Origin: Vanilla planifolia
Lineage: Eukaryota > Streptophyta > Magnoliopsida > Asparagales > Orchidaceae
Reading direction: 5' to 3'
NCBI GenBank assembly: GCA_023846275.1
Contig: JAIUJO010000070.1
Coordinates: 1,066,501-1,130,500 of the forward strand
Length of the DNA: 64,000 nt
A program made the position numbers and the translations under genes. The notes under the pieces were generated by a model, which was not told the DNA's origin, ran no database searches, and worked only from the letters and a program-made list of their open reading frames with translations. Of the stretch, positions 1 through 11,665 are shown piece by piece; the first letter of the stretch is position 1, and every line of letters begins with the position of its first letter.

Positions 1-864
1 AATAAAATAATGCACCATTCATAATCAAAAAGTTCTTCAAAAATTTAAAATATTCGAAAATAATAAAAAAAAAATATGTTTTTTATGTTTTTATTATTTT
101 TAAAGATTACTTATGATTAAATTTTTTATTTAATAAGTATTATAATTTTAATTATTAAAGTTTGACTCTTATTTAATTCTTTCTTACTCTTTTCTATTTA
201 TCTTAATGTCTCTCATTTAGTCTTTCTTCTCTCTCTAATTATCATTTTTATTTGTTTCATCTTTTTGTATCTTATATTTTTATTATCCTCTCTCTCCTTT
301 ATCCTTCTCTACTATTTTATTCTTATCCTCTTTTACTTTTTAATTTATTTTTTTTATCTTCTCCAAGTTCTCTCTTTTCTTTGATTGCTTCCATTAAATA
401 GTTTCTCACCTCTTTCAATTAATACTTTGTTGTCGATTTTTTCTTATCTATCTATAACATTCTCTCCATGTACTAAGAAAAGTTAGCTATATCTCTAATA
501 TCTTTTTTAATTTTATAAATAAATATATAAAAAACCCCCATGTTGCATGGTTTCATATATAATAGGTAAGTTAAATATATATTTTCTCATTTATGTTTAT
601 TGTGTAATTTAAATTTTTTGCAAGAATGATAATAAAATGTAAGAAAATATTATGTTTTAAAGTCTACATTATAAAAAAATAGTTTATCTATTGTTTTATT
701 AATTTTTTAAAAATGAAATATTGATAGTACAATCTCTTATGACGTATAAGATAATGATAAAGTTTTTTAAAAGTACATATATTTGATAATTTGGCAAAGT
801 TTTAAAGGGTTTATTATCTTTATGGTAATAATCACATAACTATAATTATTTTTCTCTAACATGC

Positions 865-981
865 ATGTGCGATCATGATGGCTTCATTGCATTGAATATT
901 ATTAGAACTCCAAAGTTAAACACACTTGGGATAGAGTAGTGTTTTCATGGGTGACTTCAAAAGACTAGTAATATTCTTTAA
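865..981 (+). pseudogene. 5S rRNA-like copy 1, degenerate
   Basis: Starts with a TGCGATCATG stretch like the plant 5S 5' end. It continues with TTAGAACTCCAAAGTTAA, CTTGGGATAGAGTAGT and GGGTGAC in the same order and spacing as the plant 5S gene (box A, intermediate element and box C region of the internal Pol III promoter). The 3' third is poorly kept. Length is close to the usual 120 nt. Confidence 0.85.
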
Positions 982-1166
982 ATTTTATTAATATTGTAAA
1001 ATAATAATAATCCTAAAATTATTTTTTTATTTTATATTATTAGATATTTTACATAATTATCATATTATATTAGATAAATATTATATGTTTACTCTTTAAG
1101 ATTTAAATTTTATTTTATTATTTCTCCAATAGTTTTTTCTTAATATCTCTCACATTTAATCAATTT

Positions 1167-1665
1167 CTTAATATCTCTCACATTGGAGCACAACATGAAA
1201 TTTGGCATAAATCTTTTTAATTTAATTAACTATGAAAATTTTGATAATATTATATTTTAATATAATCAGATTTAATAATCAACTTATTATGTAATTTGGA
1301 AAAAATATAAAAGTATGATTTAACTAAGGAATAAATGATTCATAAAATAAAATTTTATTACTTAAATCAATCAATGGCTTAAGTAAGATTTGAACTAAGA
1401 AAAGAATTAAGAGCTTTAAAAAATTCAACTCTATTCATTTGCTAAATTAAGTAGATGACTAAACAATTTAGATGGCTGAATATGATTTTATATTGATAGA
1501 CAAAGAGAGTTTCAAACAATCATAAAGCTAGCATTCTATCTCATATGAAAAAAAACATTATCAAACCTGATATGTATTCTTCAATCCTTGAAACTTGTTA
1601 GATACTCAAATGTTGATGATTTAAGTCTAAACATACCAAACATAAGGTTGAACAAACACATATAA
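1167..1665. other. Non-array segment inside higher-order repeat copy 1
   Basis: Sequence from about 1167 to 1665 has no counterpart in the other units. At its left edge the 20-bp stretch at 1137-1156 is repeated at 1165-1184. On the right, the usual 5S upstream flank resumes near 1670. I see no coding frame, terminal inverted repeats or poly(A) tail, and cannot name it. It is either an old insertion or array sequence too diverged to recognise. Confidence 0.5.
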
Positions 1666-1737
1666 TTAATAACTTAGAAACTTATAGAAATGGTTCCTTA
1701 TCATCAAGATAACAATGACTCTTTGTCTTTTGAATGC

Positions 1738-1857
1738 TTATGAGACCATATTAGCATTATTGTTCAAGATCTCAATACAACCCTAAACTTAAGCATGCTT
1801 GGGCTAGCCTAGTATTGGGATAGATGATTTTTTGAGAAGTCCGTCTATTGCATCTAT
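1738..1857 (+). pseudogene. 5S rRNA-like copy 2, degenerate
   Basis: Box A region is well kept (CTTAAGCATGCTTGGGCTAG), followed by AGTATTGGGATAGATGA and GAGAAGTCC. The first half (TGAGACCATATTAGCATT) is also recognisable. It lies only 873 bp from copy 1. Confidence 0.85.
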
Positions 1858-3180
1858 GTCTCCATAACATTTTCTTTTCTAGTCAAAGACAATTGATTTC
1901 AAGAACATGTAAATTTTGAAAAACTAAGTTATTAAGTATAATAGTTAATAATTAGAATTTTAGTAATTAATTAATTAATAATAACTTTATAGTATTATTA
2001 CAAATTTTTAGTTAATAATAAATATTATATATCATATGATATAAAAAAATAATAATGATTTAATATACTTTAATATTGACAAAAATAAGTTGTATAAATT
2101 ATAATATATTGGAATTATTTTGTGTTTATAATAGTATATATATTACATGTAGATTTTTTTAAATAACGTATTATAACATTATAAAATATTTAAATATAAA
2201 ATATATCCTTAAAGTTAAATATTATCTATTATTATCGATATTACAACATATATAGAAAATATATTAGAATAATTATATTATTTATTATTTTATTAAATAA
2301 TTAATTTTTAAGTATGAATAAAATAATGCACCATTCATAATCAAAAAGTTCTTCAAAAATTTAAAATATTCGAAAATAATAAAAAAAAAAAAATGTTTTT
2401 TATGTTTTTATTATTTTTAAAGATTACTTATGATAAAATTTTTTATTTAATAAGTATTATAATTTTAATTATTAAAATTTGACTCTTATTTAATTCTTTC
2501 TTACTCTTTTCTATTTATCTTAATGTCTCTCATTTAGTCTTTCTTCTCTCTCTAATTATCATTTTTATTTGTTTCATCTTTTTGTATCTTATATTTTTAT
2601 TATCCTCTCTCTCCTTTATCCTTCTCTACTATTTTATTCTTATCCTCTTTTACTTTTTAATTTATTTTTTTTATCTTCTCCAAGTTCTCTCTTTTCTTTG
2701 ATTGCTTCCATTAAATAGTTTCTCACCTCTTTCAATTAATACTTTGTTGTCGATTTTTTCTTATCTATCTATAACATTCTCTCCATGTACTAAGAAAAGT
2801 TAGCTATATCTCTAATATCTTTTTTAATTTTATAAATAAATATATAAAAACCCCCATGTTGCATGGTTTCATATATAATAGGTAAGTTAAATATATATTT
2901 TCTCATTTATGTTTATTGTGTAATTTAAATTTTTTGCAAGAATGATAATAAAATGTAAGAAAATATTATGTTTTAAAGTCTACATTATAAAAAAATAGTT
3001 TATCTATTGTTTTATTAATTTTTTAAAAATGAAATATTGATAGTACAATCTCTTATGACGTATAAGATAATGATAAAGTTTTTTAAAAGTACATATATTT
3101 GATAATTTGGCAAAGTTTTAAAGGGTTTATTATCTTTATGGTAATAATCACATAACTATAATTATTTTTCTTTAACATGC

Positions 3181-3297
3181 ATGTGCGATCATGATGGCTT
3201 CATTGCATTGAATATTATTAGAACTCCAAAGTTAAACACACTTGGGATAGAGTAGTGTTTTCATGGGTGACTTCAAAAGACTAGTAATATTCTTTAA
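3181..3297 (+). pseudogene. 5S rRNA-like copy 3, degenerate
   Basis: Counterpart of the copy at 865, shifted by exactly 2316 bp and essentially identical. Confidence 0.85.
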
Positions 3298-3482
3298 ATT
3301 TTATTAATATTGTAAAATAATAATAATCCTAAAATTATTTTTTTATTTTATATTATTAGATATTTTACATAATTATCATATTATATTAGATAAATATTAT
3401 ATGTTTACTCTTTAAGATTTAAATTTTATTTTATTATTTCTCCAATAGTTTTTTCTTAATATCTCTCACATTTAATCAATTT

Positions 3483-3981
3483 CTTAATATCTCTCACATT
3501 GGAGCACAACATGAAATTTGGCATAAATCTTTTTAATTTAATTAACTATGAAAATTTTGATAATATTATATTTTAATATAATCAGATTTAATAATCAACT
3601 TATTATGTAATTTGGAAAAAATATAAAAGTATGATTTAACTAAGGAATAAATGATTCATAAAATAAAATTTTATTACTTAAATCAATCAATGGCTTAAGT
3701 AAGATTTGAACTAAGAAAAGAATTAAGAGCTTTAAAAAATTCAACTCTATTCATTTGCTAAATTAAGTAGATGACTAAACAATTTAGATGGCTGAATATG
3801 ATTTTATATTGATAGACAAAGAGAGTTTCAAACAATCATAAAGCTAGCATTCTATCTCATATGAAAAAAAACATTATCAAACCTGATATGTATTCTTCAA
3901 TCCTTGAAACTTGTTAGATACTCAAATGTTGATGATTTAAGTCTAAACATACCAAACATAAGGTTGAACAAACACATATAA
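3483..3981. other. Non-array segment inside higher-order repeat copy 2
   Basis: Same segment as at 1167-1665, displaced by 2316 bp and almost identical, so it was present before the 2316-bp unit was amplified. It is missing from the truncated third copy. Confidence 0.5.
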
Positions 3982-4053
3982 TTAATAACTTAGAAACTTA
4001 TAGAAATGGTTCCTTATCATCAAGATAACAATGACTCTTTGTCTTTTGAATGC

Positions 4054-4173
4054 TTATGAGACCATATTAGCATTATTGTTCAAGATCTCAATACAACCCT
4101 AAACTTAAGCATGCTTGGGCTAGCCTAGTATTGGGATAGATGATTTTTTGAGAAGTCCGTCTATTGCATCTAT
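4054..4173 (+). pseudogene. 5S rRNA-like copy 4, degenerate
   Basis: Counterpart of the copy at 1738, shifted by 2316 bp and essentially identical, with the same box A-like stretch. Confidence 0.85.
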
Positions 4174-4632
4174 GTCTCCATAACATTTTCTTTTCTAGTC
4201 AAAGACAATTGATTTCAAGAACATGTAAATTTTGAAAAACTAAGTTATTAAGTATAATAGTTAATAATTAGAATTTTAGTAATTAATTAATTAATAATAA
4301 CTTTATAGTATTATTACAAATTTTTAGTTAATAATAAATATTATATATCATATGATATAATAAAATAATAATGATTTAATATACTTTAATATTGACAAAA
4401 ATAAGTTGTATAAATTATAATATATTGGAATTATTTTGTGTTTATAATAGTATATATATTACATGTAGATTTTTTTAAATAAGGTATTATAACATTATAA
4501 AATATTTAAATATAAAATATATCCTTAAAGTTAAATATTATCTATTATTATCGATATTACAACATATATAGAAAATATATTAGAATAATTATATTATTTA
4601 TTATTTTATTAAATAATTAATTTTTAAGTATG

Positions 4633-5805
4633 AATAAAATAATGCACCATTCATAATCAAAAAGTTCTTCAAAAATTTAAAATATTCGAAAATAATAAAA
4701 AAAAAAATATGTTTTTTATGTTTTTATTATTTTTAAAGATTACTTATGATTAAATTTTTTATTTAATAAGTATTATAATTTTAATTATTAAAATTTGACT
4801 CTTATTTAATTCTTTCTTACTTTTTTCTATTTATCTTAATGTCTCTCATTTAGTCTAACTTTCTTCTCTCTCTAATTATCATTTTTATTTGTTTCATCTT
4901 TTTGTATCTTATATTTTTATTATCCTCTCTCTCCTTTATCCTTCTCTACTATTTTATTCTTATCCTCTTTTACTTTTTAATTTATTTTTTTTATCTTCTC
5001 CAAGTTCTCTCTTTTCTTTGATTGCTTTCATTAAATAGTTTCTCACCTCTTTCAATTAATACTTTGTTGTCGATTTTTTCTTATCTATCTATAACATTCT
5101 CTCCATGTACTAAGAAAAGTTAGCTATATCTCTAATATCTTTTTTAATTTTATAAATAAATATATAAAAAACCCCCATGTTGCATGGTTTCATACATAAT
5201 AGGTAAGTTAAATATATATTTTCTCATTTATGTTTATTGTGTAATTTAAATTTTTTGCAAGAATGATAATAAAATGTAAGAAAATATTATGTTTTAAAGT
5301 CTACATTATAAAAAAATAGTTTATCTATTGTTTTATTAATTTTTTAGAAATGAAATATTGATAGTACAATCTATTATGACGTATAAGATAATGATAAAGT
5401 TTTTTAAAAGTACATATATTTGATAATTTGGCAAAGTTTTAAAGGGTTTATTATCTTTATGGTAATAATCACATAACTATAATTATTTTTCTTTAACATG
5501 CATGTGCGATCATGACGGCTTCATTGCATTGAATATTATTAGAACTCAAAAGTTAAACACACTTGGGATAGAGTAGTGTTTTCATGGGTGACTTCAAAAG
5601 ACTAGTAATATTCTTTAAATTTTATTATTATTATAAAATAATAATAATCCTAAAATTATTTTTTTATTTTATATTATTAGATATTTTACATAATTATCAT
5701 ATTATATTAGATAAATATTATATGTTTACTCTTTAAGATTTAAATTTTATTTTATTATTTCTCCAATAGTTTTTTCTTAATATCTCACACATTTAATCAA
5801 TTTCT
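4633..5805 (+). repeat. 2316-bp higher-order repeat, copy 3 (partial)
   Basis: Follows copy 2 directly and matches it for about 1170 bp with a dozen or so small differences. It stops near 5805 in the second polypyrimidine block, exactly where copies 1 and 2 switch into their private 500-bp segment. From there the sequence continues as an ordinary array spacer. One 5S-like stretch is included (5502-5618). Confidence 0.9.
5502..5618 (+). pseudogene. 5S rRNA-like copy 5, degenerate
   Basis: Third copy of the 865-type stretch, with a few private changes (ATGACGGC in the 5' part, ACTCAAAAG before box A). Confidence 0.85.
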
Positions 5806-6911
5806 TCTCTTTTTTTATCATTTTTATTAGTATATTCATTGTTTACCACCATATATTTTTCATGGTCTCTTTCCTTCTCTATCTATTTCTACTTTCTCAT
5901 TTCTATCACTTTAACTCATTTATTCTTTTTATCTCTTCTATATTCTCTTTTTTTTCTTCACTTCATCAAATCATTTCTCATCTCTCTATATTACACTTTT
6001 TTCTTTTTTTTCTACTAAAAATTCAAGATTTTTACTCTCTTTTATCGAGTAATTGTCTCCATCTCTATTATCTCTATTTTACAAAAAAAATAATAATATT
6101 TAAATATCTCTGATGTTGCATAGTTTAATGCATAATATTATGATAAATATATTTTTTATAATTTATATCCATTACATATATTAATTTTTAAATTACAAGA
6201 ATGGTGACATAATAAAAGAAAATCATATATATAATGCTAATGGTAAGAAAATAATAGTTTACATAATTTTTTTGTTAATTTGATATAAATAAAATATTGA
6301 TATTAGAAAATGTTATGAGATAGATAATAATCATAATTGTTTTTTAAAAGTGCATATGCTTAATAATTAGAAGTGAGGATCCTACTTTTACATAATTTTT
6401 TCTCACTTTTGCATCTTTTTTATTATGATTTTCTTATTTGCCTCTTTAATTTTTGTCTTGTGATATTCATCTGAGCAGCTCTATCTCCGCTATACTTGTT
6501 TATTTTTTTCTTTTTTTTCTGTTTCATTTTTTTTATTCACTTTAACTCTTTTACATTTTTTTCCTTCATTAAATTATCTATAATTTCTTTCTGTTTTTAT
6601 TTTTCTCTTTATTTTAGTCTTATCAAACCATGGCTTTGTCTCTTTCTTACAGATTACTTATCTCTATCTCTATTATCTCTTTTTTATCTCATCAATTAAA
6701 AATACTTTGAAATCTCTCATATTACATAGTTTAATATATAATATTTATGATAAATATATTTTTTTATTTATATTTATTATGTAATTTAAATTTTTATTTA
6801 TATGAACGATAACATAAAAGAAAGAATTCCACATATTAAAGTGAATGTTATTAAAAATAATTATTTATGTTATTTTTTATTAGCTCTATATAAATAAAAT
6901 ATGGATACTAT
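5806..6911. repeat. Array spacer with two polypyrimidine blocks and no 5S copy
   Basis: Two polypyrimidine blocks (to about 6075, and 6400-6700) are separated by only some 300 bp of leader. The 5S-like stretch and downstream spacer expected between them are missing; the break lies near 6370-6400. The stretch ends at the target site of the solo LTR. No gene is seen. Confidence 0.7.
6907..6911. repeat. Left target-site duplication of solo LTR
   Basis: ACTAT directly before the TGTTA start of the LTR, repeated exactly at 10093-10097. Five bases is the usual duplication for plant Ty3/gypsy and many Ty1/copia insertions. Confidence 0.88.
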
Positions 6912-8285
6912 TGTTATACCCGGTAAAATATTATAGGTTTAATCTTCAATAATTAAATTATGGCTTGGATGATTTCAAATCGATAGTAGGATGAGCCAGG
7001 AGCTCATTTGGAGGCTATTAGAATTTCTGAAAATTTCTGGGGATTTTTCGGAGCACCGAGGAAATTTTTAAGTGATTTTCCCTGTTTAATTGGATTTTTG
7101 GAAATTCGAAAATCTATTTAAATCGGTTAATTAGATTTTTAAACCGGAATTTGGTTTTTACCGCGCGTGAACCGGACCGGAGCGGTTCAGCGAAGAAGGG
7201 GGCGATTCGCCGAGGTGCGTTTGCGCGTGCGTTCGGATAAGCCGCGGATAAGCGGATCGGACGGACGAGATCAGCGGTGGAGATTAACCGGCTGATCGGG
7301 TGTTAAGCGGCGTTTTAGAAGGTCAACCGGCGCTTAATGGGTTCTTAACGGGTTATTACCGATTTAAGCGGGGTATTTAACCCGAACCGTTTCGGCCCTT
7401 AGGGTTTCGAACGGCGGCCGGAGACGAGGTGTTCGTGGCGGACGGCGATATTTTCCGGCAGCTTTTCAAGGGGCTTTTTGTACCTGGAGGTTCGCGTGAT
7501 CGAGGAGAATCGATTGGTACCAGTTTCGTTCGGCGAGGAGCAGCGGTTGGTCGCGTGCGAGCTTCACCGTCGCCACCGTCGCCGGAGAAGAAAGGTAGGA
7601 AATTTCGGCTTAAATAAGTTAATTAGCAATTTAAAAATATGGATTATTTTGCAATTAGCTACCGGAGGATGCGAATTGTGGTTTTTGAAAATTATTAATG
7701 CAAATTATTGATTTTAGCATTTTAGGGTTTTCGGAAAAAATTATACCCGTCAAATTGGAAATTTTACCGAGCAATTGATGATTCTATTATGGACTTTAAT
7801 CATGTTAAGATTGTATCAAATGCTGAAAATTGTTTAATTTCATAGATTGTTCGTTTAATTTCATAAATTGTTAAATGAGGATCGGATGAAAACTTCGGCG
7901 GGAAATTTGATTGAATCTTAGAAATTAGTGGCATTATTGACAAATTAGGATAGTATGAACATCGAATTTTACTTCGCCTTGATCTCGGTCGCCGGAAATC
8001 GACGGGGAAAACGGAATTTCCCGGAGGAATCGTCGGCTAGGGTTTCGCAGGCACCGGGCGAAGGAAGGAGATGGATTAGATTAATTTCAGCTTAGTTAAT
8101 TAAATAATTTTAATTAATTAATAATTAATAATATTTAAATACTAAACGTCGGCTGGAAAATTTGATTTAAAGGTTCGGCCGGTGGGTTCGCGGTTCAGCG
8201 CGGTTTTTTCCGAACCGGCCGCGAAACCCGGTTCAGCGGAACGCGGGCACGGACGAACGGCGGAGGAAAAACTTAATTCGGAAAT

Positions 8286-8390
8286 TAATCCGAATTTTCG
8301 GAAAATATGTGGAATTTTTTTTAATCCGAATTTTCGGAAAATATGTGGAAAAATTTTTAATCCGAATTTTCGGAAAATATGTGGAATTTA
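8286..8390 (+). repeat. 36-bp tandem repeat, three copies, inside the solo LTR
   Basis: The stretch TAATCCGAATTTTCGGAAAA starts at 8286, 8322 and 8358, giving three copies at a 36-bp period with near-identical sequence. GAATTTTCGG carries a short inverted repeat. Confidence 0.9.
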
Positions 8391-8991
8391 AAGTTTCGGA
8401 AATTTATTTCAAATTTTCGGAAAAAAAGATATATGTGGAATTTAAATTTTAAATTCGGAAATTTATTCCGAATTTCGGAAAATGGATAAAGGGTAGAAAT
8501 TAAAGTTGAAATTTAAAATTTCCTGAAACGAGAAAAAGGTGATTTAGGGAAATCACATAGACAAGTTGAAAGTTACTGTTGGAAATTATCCGTAAATTCA
8601 GTACAGCAGGATCAGTTGGAAGGAAGTGTGACACTTGGGTAAGTGTTACCAGAATAGTCAGAATTTCGATATAGTTTATGTTACTTGGATGGCATTGACA
8701 TGGATTGAGTCAGTTTACTCAGTGTTGGCATATTTTATAGATTGGCATGCTGGACCAGACTACTATAGACCCTATATGATGTTTTAGGATAGTTGTGGTA
8801 GGTAACTGTGCGGTTCAGACTTAGCTTCCACAGTATACATGTGGACTGGTATGCGCCTTGTTGTACCTGGACACATGTTGCCGGATCTTGGAGTTAGAGA
8901 TTGGCAATGACTGTAGGGGCGTGAGCTTCTATGGAAGTTGTTGGTAGAGGACTCCTTGGGACGGTGGCTGAGTCGATCTCTCCTGGTCCAT

Positions 8992-9098
8992 GTGTGTAGG
9001 CCTGCGTGCCTGAGGGTGGCAGGGGTGTCTCGCAGTGGCTAGCCAAGTGTGTAGGCCTGCGCGCCTTAGGGTGGCAGGGGTGTCTCACGTTGGCTAGA
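8992..9098 (+). repeat. 55-bp tandem duplication inside the solo LTR
   Basis: GTGTGTAGGCCTGCG begins at 8992 and again at 9047, followed in both by GGGTGGCAGGGGTGTCTC. The two copies differ at a few sites. This is among the most G+C-rich stretches of the window. Confidence 0.9.
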
Positions 9099-10027
9099 GA
9101 TTTTGTGACTGGATTTGTCTATAGTCTCCAGGAGATTGATTGACGAGAGACGTTGCGGTGTCGGGTGCTTAGGCGCCATGCGTGTTTCGAGATGGGCGTT
9201 CCCACTGGCACGCTACCTGGAAGCCCAGAGGAGAGCTACTCTGGTGTGACTAGGGGTGACTGTGGTTGGTCGGAGTCTGGGACTGAGAGTGCCTTTCCAC
9301 CCTACATTGTTATGCTGTATTCCTATACTTTTGCTATTATCCTTCTCTTTAATGTGAGTTTTTACTAGCTGTCTCTCCTACTGGGCGTAGCTCATTCCTT
9401 TTTATCTATATTTTTCCAGTGGCTCGGCAGACTTGACGCCACCCAGCTTTAGGTGGGATCTTGATCAGTAGGCTAGTGGAGGAGATCTGATCTGTGATTA
9501 TCCGAGACATTCTGGTTAGTTGATTGTTGCTGTTGGATGTATTCAGTGAGACTGTTATTTTTATGTCTTGTATTATGTGAGAGTGATTCTGATTTATGTA
9601 TCTAGTTGGATGATATTTTATTTGTTGGACTTGGATCTTATTTTTGTGATGTGATGTAGTTTCCATTCACTGTTTTACTTTATTGTCTTGGTGGTATAGT
9701 GTGTGCAGTGCCATATTTTATCTGAGGATGTTATGTATTTTATTTTTGATGGTGAGGTCATTACATGACTATGGAACTTAACCGTGGGGGTTCAGACTTC
9801 TATTAGACCGGTTCTCCTATCGGTATGGGTTAGGAGTATTGGGTCTAACAGGAGTAACATTGCGCGAGTCCATCTGTTAATTCAGGAGTCATGAACCTGA
9901 TTTGACGGTGTACCCGGGAGATGGGATCCACATTGTTAAGGAAAGTAGGTGTGTAATGATGTGTTATATCCTATGTTTTTTGTAGGCTACTCAGGTTGGT
10001 ATGGGACGATCTGAGCTGTCTATATGT

Positions 10028-10050
10028 AAAAAAAAAAAAAAAAAAAAAAA
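10028..10050 (+). repeat. A23 run near the 3' end of the solo LTR
   Basis: A run of 23 A residues about 40 bp before the LTR terminus. It lies inside the TG...CA boundaries, so it is not a retroposon tail; slippage growth is the simplest reading. Confidence 0.85.
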
Positions 10051-10092
10051 TGTATGCCAAAAATCAGCCTAGGAAAAAAATGGGGTGTAACA

Positions 10093-10097
10093 ACTAT
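10093..10097. repeat. Right target-site duplication of solo LTR
   Basis: ACTAT immediately after the terminal GTGTAACA, identical to the left copy. Confidence 0.88.
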
Positions 10098-10253
10098 AGT
10101 AAGAATACATTTTTTAAAAAATATATTTTGACATATATAATAAGAATAACATTTTTAAAAGTTCATATACTTGATTATTTAGGAACTTATTAAAACTTTT
10201 CATTACCTTCAACATAGTAATCACAAAACCATAATTTGTTTACTTCCCCATGC

Positions 10254-10367
10254 ATGTTCTACCACAAAAACATTATAGCAATAGATCTCATTGCTTTAAA
10301 GTTAGGCATGCTTTGGTGGGAGTAGTATTGAGATAGTCACCCTTTGAGAAGTCCTAATGTTAAAAAT
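10254..10367 (+). pseudogene. 5S rRNA-like copy 6, degenerate
   Basis: First copy to the right of the solo LTR. Recognisable by AAAGTTAGGCATGCTTTGG, GGGAGTAGTATTGAGATAG and GAGAAGTCCTAATGTT, followed by a T run. The usual AGAACTCC motif is lost. Confidence 0.8.
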
Positions 10368-11550
10368 ATTTTTTTCATAATATTTTTTTAATAAGTGATA
10401 ATTAATTTTAGTAAAATCTAAATATAAAAAATTAAATTAATAAAAAATATAGTCTATAATAGAAATTTTTGTAAAAAAATTTATTGATAACTTTATAGTA
10501 ATATTATCAATTTTATATAATAATAAATATTAAACATCATATGATATAATAAAATAATAGAATTAATTTGAACAAAGTAACTTATATTAATTATAATGAA
10601 TAAAAATGTATTTATATTTATTGTAGTATATATATACTTTGTATAGAAGTTTTCAAATTAGTAATATTATGTTATAAAAAATAAGAAAACAAAAATTCTA
10701 TCATTAATGTTAAATATTATTTTTATTTATTATTATATACAACAAAGATAACATATTACAATAACTAAATTATTTATTTTTTAACAAAAAATTTTTTTTT
10801 AATTTATGCTGGAAAAAACATTAAATTAATATTCAAAATATTTTTTAAATATTTCTAGTATTCTAAAATGGTAATAAACCATAATTACTTATATTTATTA
10901 TTATAAATATTATATGTTAATTATTATTCTAAAATAGTAATAATCCCTTTGTCTTATTATTGTTCTGTATTTTCTCTCTTCATTCTTTATCCTCTCATAT
11001 TATTCTTGGCCTTTTTATCTGTATTATCCTTTTTTATTTTCATATTTCTCTATCATCTATATTCTCTCTTTTCTTTTTCTCTATATTAAATTTTCTCTCT
11101 TCTCTGTCAATTACTATTTTTCTCATTTTTTGCTCTTATCATTTGATGACTTCCTCTCCCTTAAATAAGATAATTATACCTGTCCCTATTATTACATTTC
11201 AACACATTTAAAAAATTCTCAAATGTATCATAATTGATTATGTAATATTTATGATAACATATATTTTATGATTTATATTTTTATAAAATTTATTTTTTTA
11301 TTTATAAGAATAATGACATAATAAAATAAAAACATATATATTAATATCTATGTTATGAAAATAGATAGTACATGTATTTGTTTTATTAATTTTATATAAA
11401 TAAAATACAAATTAGAATATATTATGATATTTATAATTGGTATAAAGTTTTTTTAAAAGTTTGTATGCTTGATACTTTAGAAAATTTTTTAAATAGATCA
11501 TTACTTTTAGACAAAAATAAGACCACTATGATTATTTTTCTTTTTTATGC

Positions 11551-11665
11551 ATATTCAACAATAATAGTATTATATCACTTGATCTTATTAGAACTCCAAT
11601 GATAAACTTACTTGGTTGAGATTAGTAATTGGATTGGTGGCTTCTAAAGAATGAAGTTGTACATA
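11551..11665 (+). pseudogene. 5S rRNA-like copy 7, degenerate
   Basis: Keeps TTATTAGAACTCCAATGATAA and CTTGGTTGAGATTAGTAATT. The 3' part is badly eroded but ends in the usual GTTGTACATA. Confidence 0.75.

Larger units (their letters stand above)
1..2316 (+). repeat. 2316-bp higher-order repeat, copy 1
   Basis: The first bases of the window recur at 2317 and again at 4633, so the period is 2316 bp. This copy holds two 5S-like stretches (865-981 and 1738-1857), one polypyrimidine block (about 170-470) and a roughly 500-bp segment not found in other array units (about 1167-1665). By eye it differs from copy 2 at only about ten sites or small indels. The array may continue to the left of the window; the unit start is set by the window edge and has no biological meaning. 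Confidence 0.93.
2317..4632 (+). repeat. 2316-bp higher-order repeat, copy 2
   Basis: Near-perfect repeat of 1-2316, same length and content: 5S-like stretches at 3181-3297 and 4054-4173, polypyrimidine block at about 2486-2790. Differences from copy 1 are a few A-run length changes and scattered substitutions. Such identity contrasts with the heavy divergence among units after 10 kb. Confidence 0.93.
6912..10092 (+). mobile_element. Solo LTR of a Ty3/gypsy-type element (probably Tekay/Del-like)
   Basis: A 3181-bp block of much higher G+C begins TGTTATACCC and ends GGGGTGTAACA, giving the TG...CA ends and short inverted termini of an LTR, and is flanked by the perfect 5-bp repeat ACTAT. No primer-binding site, coding region or second LTR lies beside it, so it is a solo LTR left by LTR-LTR recombination, with the body gone. 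Large LTRs with TGT(T/A)A(T/C)ACCC ends fit plant chromoviruses of the Tekay/Del group; the lineage is inference. It looks whole. It interrupts an array spacer that resumes at 10093. Many CpG sites survive, unlike the surrounding array, so it is young relative to the array. LTR-pair dating is impossible. Confidence 0.85.

Noticed and set aside
7429-7711. Overlapping frames of 62 and 77 residues in G+C-rich sequence
   Set aside because: They lie inside the solo LTR, resemble no known protein, and are expected by chance at this base composition.
8182-9666. Frames at 8182-8391, 8894-9088 (-), 9153-9368 and 9406-9666 (-)
   Set aside because: Also inside the solo LTR; two of them merely translate the 36-bp and 55-bp tandem repeats.
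6912-10092. Complete LTR retrotransposon
   Set aside because: There is one LTR only, directly bordered on both sides by the target duplication, with no internal region.
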